In this document: piece by piece, positions 51,889 to 60,850 of the stretch
How positions within the stretch are numbered: the stretch's first letter is position 1
Layout of the letters: each line of letters starts with the position of its first letter
Assembly: GCF_000230675.1 (NCBI RefSeq)
Contig: NZ_AGIK01000001.1
Location: 806,001 to 870,000, forward strand
Direction of reading: 5' to 3'
DNA: 64,000 nt
Origin: Synechococcus sp. WH 8016
GTDB taxonomy: Bacteria; Cyanobacteriota; Cyanobacteriia; PCC-6307; Cyanobiaceae
Translations under genes and position numbers: made by a program
The notes under the pieces: generated by a model
What the model was told of the DNA's origin: nothing
What the model saw: the letters and a program-made list of their open reading frames with translations, nothing else
The model's database searches: none

Positions 51889-52713
51889 CTAGTATCTAAC
51901 GATACCGTATTTAGGAGCAAAGAGGAACGCAACCAAGAACAAACCGGTCTGCACAAGAACGATGCAACCAGCGGTGGAACTATCCGTCCAATAGCTTGTA
52001 TAAACCCCAAGAATGCTGGAAAGGATGCTGCTTCCTATCGCCAACCAACTCATTCGATCAAAGCGATCGGTGAGTAAATAAGCGGTAGCTCCAGGAGTCA
52101 CCAACATGGCAACGACCAAAATAATGCCTACGGTTTGCAAGCCAGCAACCGCCGCTAGAGAAAGAACGGAGAGAAGCAAATAGTGGAGAACGCCGGTATT
52201 AATGCCAATCGAGCGTGCATGCGTAGGGTCAAAACAAAACAGAAGCAGATCACGACGAAACAACAAAAGAACAGCCGTTACAAGGGCTGAAATCAGCATG
52301 GTTTGTTGGATATCTGCAATAGAGATGCCAAGCACATTGCCAAAAAGAATATGTGTGAGGTCAATATTGCTACGCGTCTTCGAGACCAACACCAGACCCA
52401 GAGCGAAAAAGCCTGTAAACACGAGGCCAATCACGGTGTCTTCCTTGATTCGAGATTTCTGCTTAACGAAACCAATCGTGGCCACTGATCCCACACCAAA
52501 GACAAAGGCCCCAACCGAAAAAGGTAGCCCTAATGCATAGGCCAAGATCACCCCTGGCAAGACAGAATGCGAAACAGCATCACCCATCAAAGCCCAACCC
52601 TTCAGGGTCATATAGCAAGAGAGGAGACCACAGACGCCACCGACGGTGGCACTGATCAGCAAAGCCCGCACCATGAAGGCGTGCTGAAGAGGCTCAAGCA
52701 GAAATGTGATCAA
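51889..52713 (-). CDS. Metal ABC transporter permease (probably manganese)
   Basis: 274 residues, about eight membrane segments. Blocks LLSCYMTLKGWALMGDAVSHSVLPGVILAYALG and GLQTVGIILVVAMLVTPGATAYLLTDRF are conserved in MntB/PsaC-like permeases. TTG start at 52713 overlaps the ATPase stop. Part of a three-gene operon. Confidence 0.88.
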   Translation of the reverse strand: MITFLLEPLQHAFMVRALLISATVGGVCGLLSCYMTLKGWALMGDAVSHSVLPGVILAYALGLPFSVGAFVFGVGSVATIGFVKQKSRIKEDTVIGLVFTGFFALGLVLVSKTRSNIDLTHILFGNVLGISIADIQQTMLISALVTAVLLLFRRDLLLFCFDPTHARSIGINTGVLHYLLLSVLSLAAVAGLQTVGIILVVAMLVTPGATAYLLTDRFDRMSWLAIGSSILSSILGVYTSYWTDSSTAGCIVLVQTGLFLVAFLFAPKYGIVRY

Positions 52714-53480
52714 GCGTCCTCCGAGGAACTATGGCCGGTCAATAAATCTGGAGGAAGGCCCCCGAAGGCCAAGGAAAGATTTTCCGGAGTGAACACCTCA
52801 GAGGTTTCACCGTAAGCCAAGACCGTTTTATTGATCAGAACTGTGAGATCGCAGAAGTCTCTGACATGACTGAGATCGTGGGTGGAAATCAAAATAGTGC
52901 GTCCTTCCGTACGCAACTGAAAAAACAATTCGGCCATCAACTTTTCCGTACGTATATCCACGCCATTGAAGGGTTCGTCCAACAACAACACCGATGCACG
53001 CTGGGCAATGGCTCTTGCCAAAAATGTCCGCTTCCTTTGACCTCCAGAGAGAGCAGCGATCGGACGATCCCTGAGATCAAGAAGCTCAACGCGCTCCAGG
53101 GCATCGCGAACGGCCACCCTGTCTGACTGTCGTGGAATCCGGAGCACATTCATGGCTCCATAGCGACCCATCATCACCACATCCCAAACAGAGACGGGGA
53201 AATCACAATCGATGCCTTCACTCTGAGGCACATAGGCAACGGCTTGATCGCGCTGAGCCCGGGCAACACTGCGGCCATTGATTCTGATGTGGCCGCGAGA
53301 GGGGCGGATAAAGCCAGTTAGCGCCTTGAAGAGTGTCGATTTGCCGGACCCATTCATGCCCACCAATCCACAGATGCATCCCGAAGGCAAATGAAGAGAA
53401 GCGTCGTAGAGAGCCACTGTGCCGTTGTAGTCAACACAGATCTGATCGGCTTCAATCCGCATCAATTCACTCTGAGTCAT
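52710..53480 (-). CDS. Metal ABC transporter ATP-binding protein
   Basis: 256 residues. Walker A GLVGMNGSGKSTLFKAL, Q-loop VAYVPQSEGID, signature AALSGGQRKRTFLARAI, Walker B VLLLDEPFNGVD, and switch VISTHD-like ISTHDLSHV. Overlaps the substrate-binding gene by ATGA. Confidence 0.92.
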   Translation of the reverse strand: MTQSELMRIEADQICVDYNGTVALYDASLHLPSGCICGLVGMNGSGKSTLFKALTGFIRPSRGHIRINGRSVARAQRDQAVAYVPQSEGIDCDFPVSVWDVVMMGRYGAMNVLRIPRQSDRVAVRDALERVELLDLRDRPIAALSGGQRKRTFLARAIAQRASVLLLDEPFNGVDIRTEKLMAELFFQLRTEGRTILISTHDLSHVRDFCDLTVLINKTVLAYGETSEVFTPENLSLAFGGLPPDLLTGHSSSEDA

Positions 53481-54427
53481 GAGGACTTTTCGGCGGACGC
53501 AGCCAACCCCTGCCTAAGAAGTTTCACATTGTGGCGTTGAAGGTCGAGCAGCGTTGGCGCAGGACCGTTGCGTTTTGATAAAGAGTCCACATAAAAGCTG
53601 CCACCAAATCGAGCACCCGAAGCTCGAGCCACCTCCCGTTGGGCCTTATCACTCACTGTGGTTTCACAAAACACGGCGGGAACCTGATCGTTCTTGACAC
53701 GCTCGATCAGACGGGCCATGCGTTTTGGAGTGATCTGACTTTCAGCGTTCACCGGCCACAAATACGCCTCATCAAATCCATAGTCTTGGGCGAGGTAAGA
53801 AAATGCCCCTTCACAGCTGACAAGGACACGTTGTTGCTTGGGAATGACAGCGAGCAGGTTGCGTAACTCAGCATCCAATTGTTCCAACTGGAGCTTGTAG
53901 CGGTTGCCATTGTTTCGATACAACTCGGCCCCCTCTGGATCAAGTTGAGAAAAGGCATCCACAAGTCGATCCACGTATCCCTGAGCCCGAAGAGGTGACA
54001 TCCAGGCATGGGGATTGGGCTTACCGGCATAGGCATCCCCCTCAATGAGCAAGGGCTCCATCCCCTCGGTGAGAGTGACCGTGGGTACATCACCAGCCGA
54101 TTGAACAAAACGACGAGCCCAAAGTTCCAATCCCAACCCATTTTCTACAATTAAATCTGCTCCTGATGCTTGCTCTAAATCCTTGGGAGAAGGCTCATAT
54201 CCATGAATTTCTGCTCCTGGTTTCGTAATGGATTTAACTTGTAAGCGATCACCCGCAACCTGACGAGCCATATCAGCGAGGATCGTAAATGTTGTCAAAA
54301 CAATCGGACGATCATCAGAATGATGACTTCGTTTCCCAGGCAAGGTATCCTGCTTTGTGCAAGCAACAGCAAGGGGTAAAGCGATAGCAAGTGCAGTAAA
54401 GCGTCGCAAAAAACGACGTCCAAACAT
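53477..54427 (-). CDS. Metal ABC transporter substrate-binding lipoprotein (probably manganese)
   Basis: 316 residues, ATG at 54427. Lipobox-like LPLAVACTK gives a lipidated cysteine. Cluster 9 metal ligands: PGAEIHGYEPSPKDLEQA (His), KPNPHAWMSPLRAQGY (His), VSCEGAFSYLAQDYGFDEAY (Glu in place of His), and VFCETTVSDK. The Glu at the third position is typical of Mn-binding MntC/PsaA-type proteins, while zinc proteins have His there; so manganese is favoured. First gene of the operon. Confidence 0.85.
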   Translation of the reverse strand: MFGRRFLRRFTALAIALPLAVACTKQDTLPGKRSHHSDDRPIVLTTFTILADMARQVAGDRLQVKSITKPGAEIHGYEPSPKDLEQASGADLIVENGLGLELWARRFVQSAGDVPTVTLTEGMEPLLIEGDAYAGKPNPHAWMSPLRAQGYVDRLVDAFSQLDPEGAELYRNNGNRYKLQLEQLDAELRNLLAVIPKQQRVLVSCEGAFSYLAQDYGFDEAYLWPVNAESQITPKRMARLIERVKNDQVPAVFCETTVSDKAQREVARASGARFGGSFYVDSLSKRNGPAPTLLDLQRHNVKLLRQGLAASAEKSS

Positions 54428-54490
54428 CCTTGCTGGGTAGATGCTGATGATCTTCAAAACAGCTGAATCCGTGACGGAAAGATCATTGGT

Positions 54491-54649
54491 TCATGAGGGC
54501 CGTTGTGCTGAAGTTTCCCCACGCCGGCGTCTGCAGCGCTCAGAGCAATAACGCACCTCTTCCCAAACATCTTTCCATTTGCGCCGCCATTGGAATGGGC
54601 GACCGCAGACGGCACAGATTTTTGTGGGGCGATCCAGCGATGGCGCCAT
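54491..54649 (-). CDS. DUF2256 zinc-finger microprotein
   Basis: 52 residues, ATG at 54649. Cysteine pattern [21 protein letters not shown] then YCSERCR gives four ligands CxxC...CxxxC, and the tryptophans are typical of DUF2256. It precedes the metal-transporter operon by 64 bases, same strand. The family often neighbours photolyase/cryptochrome genes elsewhere; none is visible here. Confidence 0.85.
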   Translation of the reverse strand: MAPSLDRPTKICAVCGRPFQWRRKWKDVWEEVRYCSERCRRRRGETSAQRPS

Positions 54650-54996
54650 CAGACGAGAACACCCTAAGGAACGGCTAATCAGGCTTAGAAAACCTCGATC
54701 TTGCCCATTTTAAAGGCTGATGATGCTGAGTTGAGCCTCATTGAATGGTGAAGCAGAGGAGGAGGCCACTTTGGTTTTGCTTCAAGTGGCCGGCAATGTC
54801 TCTTAAGCACCAATTGTTTATTTGCTGCTTTCATTCCTGCCAATGAATGGCAATTCAATCAACAGAAATCATGACTAGATCATTCCAAGGATGAATCCCA
54901 TTCACACTCCAATCAAGAATTTCAAACAGAGGTGCTCGCTTTCTCATGATCAAGCGTCAGATGCGTGACGTCTTCACGAGCCGCAACTTTCAAAGC
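54650..54996. other. Intergenic stretch with a perfect inverted repeat
   Basis: GGCCACTT (54764-54771) and AAGTGGCC (54784-54791) are perfect inverted copies separated by 12 bases. No T run follows. No gene seen. Confidence 0.45.
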
Positions 54997-55182
54997 TCAG
55001 GAATCGACATCTGCTGGATCTGTCCAGCGTCGCTCAACTTGAACAAACAGAAACCAAGCCAACGAGGCTCCTGCTCCCGCCACCCAATCAGAGCGGAGCA
55101 ACTCAACCAAGGCCAAAGTGCTTGCCGCGATGCGCAACGCTCTTAAACCAAAACGGCTGTATTGACGCAAGCGATGGTCCAT
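54997..55182 (-). CDS. Small two-helix membrane protein
   Basis: 61 residues from MDHRLRQYSRFGLRALRIAA at 55182. Helix regions LRIAASTLALVELL and AGAGASLAWFLFVQV; acidic tail DPADVDS. No family recognised. Confidence 0.5.
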   Translation of the reverse strand: MDHRLRQYSRFGLRALRIAASTLALVELLRSDWVAGAGASLAWFLFVQVERRWTDPADVDS

Positions 55183-55374
55183 AAGCGAAAGCAATAATCA
55201 TCGAAGACCAAGCAGGGTGCAGCGAGGGAGGAGCCAAGCAAAACCTGCACAACGACCGCCAAACTCAGCAGCGTCCAGCTGCTGCCATCCCTGAGCGGTG
55301 GAGAACCGAACGAAAAACTGCACGCAGTTGCCGATTCAGGCGCATAGCTTTACATAACTTCTTATCTACACGTC

Positions 55375-55533
55375 ATGGTCGAGCTTTACCTTGATGCCAC
55401 CTTGCACAACCAGATCAGTGTTGAGCACTATCGCGAGGTTTTACTGAACCGCGGAATGGATGAACAAGATCAAAAGCTGAGAAGCAATCTCTTAAAACGC
55501 ATTGAAGCAGGAACGATTCAGCTGTCATCCTGA
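55375..55533 (+). CDS. 52-residue conserved-looking small protein
   Basis: MVELYLDATLHNQISVEHYR then EVLLNRGMDEQDQKLRSNLL and a helix KRIEAGTIQLSS. Soluble, helical, good amphipathic pattern. Too short for routine calling. Unknown. Confidence 0.5.
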   Translation: MVELYLDATLHNQISVEHYREVLLNRGMDEQDQKLRSNLLKRIEAGTIQLSS

Positions 55534-55555
55534 ATGATCTGTTGCGTCTTTCTCC

Positions 55556-55654
55556 ATGTATCAAACAAATGACCCCCGTTTCTGGAGAGCGCTTGCTGGA
55601 ATCATTTCATTGGTCGTAAGCTGCACACTCGCTTGGCTGATTCTTAAAATTTAA
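55556..55654 (+). CDS. 32-residue membrane microprotein
   Basis: MYQTNDPRFWRALAGIISLV, then VSCTLAWLILKI: one membrane helix. It follows the previous small gene by 22 bases and may share its transcript. Confidence 0.5.
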   Translation: MYQTNDPRFWRALAGIISLVVSCTLAWLILKI

Positions 55655-55785
55655 ATCTTGCTTGCAATTTCTTTTCAAATTTAATTTTTAAGCTTAATTT
55701 TTAAATACTTGCAGACACACCTTAGCTTGCGATCCGGCGGTTGCAATACAAAATCAAATCAACTTAAATTCAATCAAACCAAAAA

Positions 55786-56139
55786 TTAAAACAGCAGATT
55801 AGCAATAGTTGTTAACAAGAATCCAATCACCAGGGCTGATAACACGGCAAGAACAATCAGTCCACCACTAGCAAACAAAGCGAGCCGTTTTGCCGTCTCT
55901 GGAAACAGCAAATAAAAACTGAGACCTGCGGCAATGCCCCAAAGCGGAGGAATGAGCAGACAAACAGCCGTCAACACGATGAGACGCAGGCGTCGATGAC
56001 GCTGCTGTTCGATCATTCTTAACGCTTGCATCTTCTCCTCTTCCAGGGCCAAACGCTCTTCGTCGCTCAGCCAGCGCCCGAACTGTTGTGCCTGCTTGAG
56101 CTCTTGTTCAAGTTTGTCCGTAGTGAAAGAAGGTTCCAT
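55786..56139 (-). CDS. Small membrane protein with helical N-terminus
   Basis: 117 residues: an acidic/basic helical start (KLEQELKQAQQFGRWLSDEERLALEEE), then two membrane segments (LIVLTAVCLLIPPLWGIAAGL and LALFASGGLIVLAVLSALVIGFLL). Unknown function. Confidence 0.6.
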   Translation of the reverse strand: MEPSFTTDKLEQELKQAQQFGRWLSDEERLALEEEKMQALRMIEQQRHRRLRLIVLTAVCLLIPPLWGIAAGLSFYLLFPETAKRLALFASGGLIVLAVLSALVIGFLLTTIANLLF

Positions 56140-56160
56140 ACCCCCAATTTATCGCCGTTT

Positions 56161-56331
56161 TCAGCGCGGACTGCGCTCCCATGCCCGTTCGAGGGCCTCT
56201 CTCATCGCTTTGCTAGAGGGCTCAGCCAATCCATTGTTTCGACGAAAGGCTGCTGTGATCCGCCAGAAACGGGTTGCGCAGGCAATCGCGACGACGAACC
56301 AAGCCAACAAGATCCAAGCAGAACCGTGCAC
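56161..56331 (-). CDS. Possible 56-residue membrane protein (GTG start)
   Basis: From GTG at 56331: HGSAWILLAWFVVAIACATR, then FWRITAAFRRNNGLAEPSSK and an amphipathic end (REALERAWERSPR). One membrane helix followed by a positively charged tail. Its coding quality looks better than alternative frames here. Divergent from the next microprotein. Confidence 0.45.
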   Translation of the reverse strand: MHGSAWILLAWFVVAIACATRFWRITAAFRRNNGLAEPSSKAMREALERAWERSPR

Positions 56332-56379
56332 GACAACATTGTGAATACCTCCATGATGGTGGCTGTGAGGATTTCTGCG

Positions 56380-56478
56380 ATGAACGGCAAGCTCGTGGTT
56401 GGAGCCATTGGACTGTTAGTGAGCGCAGTCGCGATCTATGAATTCTTGTTGTTGAGAGGGTTAGCACCCTCCACCTGA
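56380..56478 (+). CDS. Possible 32-residue membrane microprotein
   Basis: MNGKLVVGAIGLLVSAVAIY then EFLLLRGLAPST: one membrane helix. Its 3' end overlaps the convergent gene by 43 bases. Uncertain. Confidence 0.4.
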   Translation: MNGKLVVGAIGLLVSAVAIYEFLLLRGLAPST

Positions 56479-56846
56479 GCCTCACAGGCATAGGTTTCAA
56501 TCGAGGCTTTCCTCTGGCGGAATTCAGGATGATCCGCATCTTCCACCCGCCACCACCAACGGCCATCGGTGTAGCTGGGTGGACCTGCATTGTTGGTGCG
56601 TGGCAGTTGCAGGCTGAGGTCTCGCCAATGGATCAGGATCCCATCGCCAGGCACTGTTCCATCGGCACTGTTAGGGATCGGTTCCACCACAGCGCCGATC
56701 GCCTCCCGACCCAAATTGGTTCGCTCCGCCGTCAGCAGGTCTCCTTCACACCAATAGCTGTCTGCAAACACAGGCGCACAGGGCACGAGCCAAAACAAAG
56801 CCACAAAACACAACGAAAACAGAGAGCGCAAGGCAGGCGAAGTCAT
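56436..56846 (-). CDS. Small exported protein, unknown
   Basis: 136 residues; signal peptide LFSLCFVALFWLVPCAPVFA. Mature part has cysteines in YWCEGDL and TYACEAQ, likely linked, and WWWRVEDADHPEF. Unknown; probably lumenal or periplasmic. Confidence 0.65.
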   Translation of the reverse strand: MTSPALRSLFSLCFVALFWLVPCAPVFADSYWCEGDLLTAERTNLGREAIGAVVEPIPNSADGTVPGDGILIHWRDLSLQLPRTNNAGPPSYTDGRWWWRVEDADHPEFRQRKASIETYACEAQVEGANPLNNKNS

Positions 56847-56900
56847 TCACCCCACCCAAGCACTGAACACGACAGAGTGTCGTGAAGACAAAGCGTTTTG

Positions 56901-57197
56901 ATGACTCCAACAAGAGAACAGGTGCTCGCCGCATCCGCTGGCTGGGTGGCTGTTGTGCTCAACGTGGTGCCCGGTCTTGGGGCTGGTTATTTGTACCAAC
57001 GACGCTGGAAGGCTTACTGGATCACCTCTCTCCTGGCCACAACCTGGTTTGTGGTGGGTGCCGTCTTGGCTCAAAACTCCGCGACTGCAGCTGAACCGCA
57101 AAACCAACTCGTTGGACTGATCGGTTTGATTGTTCTCGCCGCTGTGACGAGCGCGGAAGCCGGCTTGGCTGTGAAGGCAGTGCGTCAAGACAACTGA
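56901..57197 (+). CDS. Small multi-spanning membrane protein (TM2-like)
   Basis: 98 residues, ATG at 56901. Three hydrophobic stretches (VAVVLNVVPGLGAGYLYQRRWKAYWITSLLATTW and LVGLIGLIVLAAVT). VVPGLGAGYLYQRRWKAYW resembles the TM2-domain turn. Its stop overlaps the next ATG (TGATG). Confidence 0.65.
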   Translation: MTPTREQVLAASAGWVAVVLNVVPGLGAGYLYQRRWKAYWITSLLATTWFVVGAVLAQNSATAAEPQNQLVGLIGLIVLAAVTSAEAGLAVKAVRQDN

Positions 57198-57937
57198 TGG
57201 AGACCAGCCCGAAAGCGGTGCTCCACTTCTGGTTTCAAGACTGTCGCCCGCACCAATGGTTTCGCAGCAATGCGGAGTTTGATCAGGTGGTGCTGGACCG
57301 CTTCGGCAAGATCACGTCATCAGCATTGAAAGGTGAACTAACCCACTGGGAGAAGGACGCGACCAGTGCTTTTGCACTGGTTTTGATGATGGATCAGTTC
57401 ACCCGGCAGATATGGAGGCACGAACCCCGTGCGTTTGCTGGCGATGCTTATGCCCTAAGGCTGACCCGCAAAGCGATCGCGGAGGGATGGATCGCCGAAG
57501 AACCAGAACGGGTGCGTCGCCAATTTTGGTTGATGCCAATGCTGCACAGTGAGGACTTGGCAGTGATTCAGGAAGCGATCACCCACCTGGAACGCTGGAG
57601 CGACCCAGCCACCGTTGCAGTCGCCTCACGCCACAAGAATCTGATCCAGCGTTTCGGACGTTATCCCCAACGCAATGCCGCCCTGGGGAGGGCTTCCAGC
57701 GACGAGGAACTGAAGTTTTTAAAGGATTGGCAATCCCGTGGCAAACGCAAACGCTCCCAATCTCATGCTTGTGATCAATGCTCCAGTCATGGGCCCATTC
57801 ATTACAGGGTGAAAACTGCAGCCCAACCTCACTGGCAATTGGCATGCCCCAGCTGCTGGAACAAGCTGCAAAACCATCCCGGTTATCAATATGGGGGAAC
57901 GCGAAAAGCAAACCGCCGCGACCGACAACGCCGATAA
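57197..57937 (+). CDS. DUF924 protein with added C-terminal zinc ribbon
   Basis: 246 residues. Residues 1-180 are DUF924: VLHFWFQDCRPHQWFRSNAEFDQ, LVLMMDQFTRQIWRHEPRAFAGD, FWLMPMLHSEDL and LIQRFGRYPQRNAALGRAS. From about 190 a four-cysteine ribbon is added: HACDQCSSHG and LACPSCWNKLQ. DUF924 has an all-helical TPR-like fold of unknown activity. The ribbon is not a usual part. Confidence 0.85.
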   Translation: METSPKAVLHFWFQDCRPHQWFRSNAEFDQVVLDRFGKITSSALKGELTHWEKDATSAFALVLMMDQFTRQIWRHEPRAFAGDAYALRLTRKAIAEGWIAEEPERVRRQFWLMPMLHSEDLAVIQEAITHLERWSDPATVAVASRHKNLIQRFGRYPQRNAALGRASSDEELKFLKDWQSRGKRKRSQSHACDQCSSHGPIHYRVKTAAQPHWQLACPSCWNKLQNHPGYQYGGTRKANRRDRQRR

Positions 57938-58031
57938 ACAACGAATCCATCTGAGCTAAGAAAAAAATCCCCATGAACAAAACGTGTTTGGGGCCCGTGG
58001 GATAAGGGGTAGACGTGCTGGCATTTCAACC

Positions 58032-58190
58032 ATGAGCCCCATGTTTCAGTGTTTGCTCTGCAAGCAGACAATCGAACGTTCCACCCGCACCTATTGGAAA
58101 CACAAGGGTCATCTGCTTTGCTCAACCTGCAAAGACAACATCGAGGCCGAAGTTGGTCAAAGTAGGCAGCAGAAGCGGCCCAACTCTTGA
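58032..58190 (+). CDS. Small zinc-finger protein
   Basis: 52 residues from ATG at 58032: MFQCLLCKQTIERS and LLCSTCKDNIE give two CxxC pairs. It overlaps the glycosyltransferase start (TTGA), so they are coupled. Function unknown. Confidence 0.65.
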   Translation: MSPMFQCLLCKQTIERSTRTYWKHKGHLLCSTCKDNIEAEVGQSRQQKRPNS

Positions 58191-59410
58191 CCCTGTTCCA
58201 GATGGTGGCTTGCGTTGTAGGAGTCACAGCCCTAGCGGCTGCGCTTGGACTGAGCATCCTTCTTCTCGGCCTACAGCGCGTGTTTGCCTCAGCTCCAACG
58301 CTCTGGCACCACAACGATCAAGACATCAGCAAGACCAGTCTCACCGTTGTGATCCCAGCCTTCAACGAAGCGCTCAATATTGACGGTTGTCTGAGGCACG
58401 TACTGAAGTCTGATAAGCCTTGCTCTCACTGGGAGGTGATTGTTGTCGACGATCAGTCGAGCGACAACACGGTCAACATTGCGGAACAGACCATCCGTGC
58501 TTTCGCCGGTTCTGATCAACCCAATGCAGCCGTTCTCCAAGCTGGTCCACGCCCCAAGGGAGAGCGTTGGGTAGGAAAGAACTGGGGTTGCAGCCAAGCC
58601 ATGGAGCAGGTCCAAAGCACATGGGTGCTGTTCATCGACGCCGATGTCAGCCTGGCACCCGATGCCATCCGTCGAGCACTCCACCAGAGCATCCAGGAGA
58701 AGGCCGATCTCTTCAGCCTTGCTCCACGCTTGACCTGTGGATGTCTCACCGAATGGATGGTTCAACCCATCATGGCGAGCTTGCTAGGGCTTGGGTTTCC
58801 GATCCTCGAAGCCAACGATCCTGATTCAACAGTGGCCTTTGCGGCAGGACCCTTCATGTTGTTCCGAAGGGACAGCTACAACGCCATCGGCGGCCACAGG
58901 GCCCTCGCGGGGGAAGTTGTCGAAGATCTGGCTTTGGCGCGGCTGATTAAGGAGGGGGGGTTTCGCCTGCGATACGTGCTCGGAATTGATGCCGTCGACC
59001 TACAGATGTACGCCAATTTCGAGGCTCTTTGGGAAGGCTGGAGCAAAAACTGGTTCCTTGGGCTGGATCGCAGCATCAGCAAATCCTTAGGAGCTGGCGG
59101 CGTGGTGCTGTTGATGTTCACGCTGCCATGGCTACTCCTGCCGACCAGCCTGACGATGGCGTGTCTGAGCAGTCATGATCAAAGTCTTTGGCTCGGAGAT
59201 GCTGGTCTCGGATTGATCGCAATCCTGATGCAACTCAGCGTTCGCCTCTGGACACGATCCCGATTTTCGGTGCCCTTACGCCATTGGTGGCTCATGGGCA
59301 TTGGCGGCCTCATCATCGGGCTGATCGCACCCACATCCGTTTGGAAGAGCCTGACGGGAAAGGGCTGGACCTGGAAAGGCCGCTCCCTTGCCGAGGCTCA
59401 GGCGCTCTAA
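58187..59410 (+). CDS. Family 2 glycosyltransferase, membrane-bound
   Basis: 407 residues. N-terminal membrane segment 6-30; GT-A domain: LTVVIPAFNEALNIDGCL, VIVVDDQSSDNTVNIAEQ, WVGKNWGCSQAM, STWVLFIDADVSL (DxD), AFAAGPFMLFRRDSYNAIGGH and EVVEDLALARLIKEGGF. C-terminal hydrophobic segments. Resembles HpnB and carotenoid glycosyltransferases (CruC-like); the acceptor could be a hopanoid, carotenoid or lipid. Start TTG at 58187, ATG at 58202 alternative. Confidence 0.85.
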   Translation: MTLFQMVACVVGVTALAAALGLSILLLGLQRVFASAPTLWHHNDQDISKTSLTVVIPAFNEALNIDGCLRHVLKSDKPCSHWEVIVVDDQSSDNTVNIAEQTIRAFAGSDQPNAAVLQAGPRPKGERWVGKNWGCSQAMEQVQSTWVLFIDADVSLAPDAIRRALHQSIQEKADLFSLAPRLTCGCLTEWMVQPIMASLLGLGFPILEANDPDSTVAFAAGPFMLFRRDSYNAIGGHRALAGEVVEDLALARLIKEGGFRLRYVLGIDAVDLQMYANFEALWEGWSKNWFLGLDRSISKSLGAGGVVLLMFTLPWLLLPTSLTMACLSSHDQSLWLGDAGLGLIAILMQLSVRLWTRSRFSVPLRHWWLMGIGGLIIGLIAPTSVWKSLTGKGWTWKGRSLAEAQAL

Positions 59411-59458
59411 CAGTTAGAGCCGTCGTCCAGACAAAATGAATGCATCTGTAAACACCCC

Positions 59459-59986
59459 ATGTACCGACTTGGTGCACTCCTGGCTCTGTGCTTGGCATTG
59501 CTGATGCCTGCAACCGTGCAAGCCAGCACGATTGAAATCACGATCAACAGCATCACCAGTGAGGGAATCGGCGAATCCATCGGCACGATTAGTGCACGAG
59601 ACACGGATCAAGGATTGGTGATTATTCCTGAACTCAGTGGACTGAGTGAGGGCGAGCATGGGTTCCACTTGCATGCTGGCGATCAGTGCGCTGCACAAAC
59701 CAACGCAGAAGGAGACTCCGTCGCAGGCCTTGCAGCACTGGGACATTGGGATCCAGATCAAACCGACACCCATCTCGGACCTTTCGGGAATGGCCATCGC
59801 GGTGACCTCAGCCGATTAGTGGTGGACCGAGATGGCAACACCACCACAAGCGTGGTGGCACCACGGCTCAAGGCTTCCGACCTGCGCGGACGGGCTCTGG
59901 TGGTCCATGCAGGGGGAGACACCTATGCGGACTCGCCTCCCCTAGGTGGAGGTGGTGCTCGTATTGCCTGCGGTGTGGGGTCTTGA
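59459..59986 (+). CDS. sodC: Cu/Zn superoxide dismutase
   Basis: 175 residues. Signal peptide LGALLALCLALLMPATVQA. Copper and zinc ligands: HGFHLHAGDQC, LGHWDPDQTDTHLGPFGNGHRGDLSR, LVVHAGGDTYADSP, ending GGGGARIACGVGS. It removes superoxide in the periplasm or lumen. The stop overlaps the hydrolase start (TTGA). Confidence 0.96.
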   Translation: MYRLGALLALCLALLMPATVQASTIEITINSITSEGIGESIGTISARDTDQGLVIIPELSGLSEGEHGFHLHAGDQCAAQTNAEGDSVAGLAALGHWDPDQTDTHLGPFGNGHRGDLSRLVVDRDGNTTTSVVAPRLKASDLRGRALVVHAGGDTYADSPPLGGGGARIACGVGS

Positions 59987-60831
59987 GCTCATCACGCTTG
60001 CTTCTTATTCATCCGATTGGGGTTGGTTTATCCAGTCGGTTTTGGGATCGTTTCATCAGGTGTTGGCAAGCTTCTGACGACACGACGACCTTGCTGGCTC
60101 CAGACCTACTCGGATGCGGTGTACACGAGCATCCAAATCAACAGCTTGCCCCCGAAGATTGGGCGGCCCCACTGGTCGATCTTCTAAGAGACCAAACCAA
60201 CACACCAACGGTTCTGGTCTCACAAGGAGCCTCTCTTCCCATTGCCTTGGCTGTAGCCAAGTCCGCACCGGAACTCGTCGCCGGCCTGGTTGCGATCAGC
60301 CCACCGAGTTGGCGCATTCTTGAGGAACCCTTTCCGCAAACACAATCTCAATGGATCTGGAGATTGCTGTTTCAGGGCCCAATCGGCTTTTGGTTTTATC
60401 GCTACGCACGCCGTCGAGCCTTTTTAAAATCGTTTTCTGTCAATAATTTATTTGCCAACAACAAAGACGTTGACGACGAATGGCTCGACACGTTGGAACA
60501 AGAAGCAGCCAACATGAGTACGCGTTGGGCAACATTTTCTTTTTTAGCTGGTTTTTGGAGACGCAACTGGATCAGTCAATGGCAGAAAATCAACCAACCT
60601 GTGTGGCTGTTGTTCGGGCAAGAGGCCACCGGAATCGGCCGCTCCAAGCAATGGGATGACGCACAAGAACGCATCCAAACCTATGCGCAGCAGATGCCAA
60701 CTGCTGTGAGCGCAAGCATTCATGGACGCAACGTTCTTCCCTATGAATCAACGTCCGAGTGTGTGAGCCAACTCCAACGCTGGTTATTACACCCATCAAA
60801 CCCTTCAAACAATCACTCCATCAGTCATTAG
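59983..60831 (+). CDS. Alpha/beta-fold hydrolase
   Basis: 282 residues, TTG start. RLLLIHPIGVGLSSRFWDRF, LLAPDLLGCG, and the nucleophile elbow LVSQGASLPIALAVA (Ser replaced: SQGAS). Catalytic acid is likely in LLFGQEATG; the late His may be ASIHGRNVLPYES. Substrate unknown. Translationally coupled to sodC. Confidence 0.85.
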   Translation: MSSSRLLLIHPIGVGLSSRFWDRFIRCWQASDDTTTLLAPDLLGCGVHEHPNQQLAPEDWAAPLVDLLRDQTNTPTVLVSQGASLPIALAVAKSAPELVAGLVAISPPSWRILEEPFPQTQSQWIWRLLFQGPIGFWFYRYARRRAFLKSFSVNNLFANNKDVDDEWLDTLEQEAANMSTRWATFSFLAGFWRRNWISQWQKINQPVWLLFGQEATGIGRSKQWDDAQERIQTYAQQMPTAVSASIHGRNVLPYESTSECVSQLQRWLLHPSNPSNNHSISH

Positions 60832-60850
60832 AAAGGCATCGAGCATTCCC

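Noticed and set aside
55195..55374. Hydrophobic minus frame without ATG
   Set aside because: No start codon in frame and overlaps the small membrane gene in another frame; could be a decayed gene but evidence is thin.
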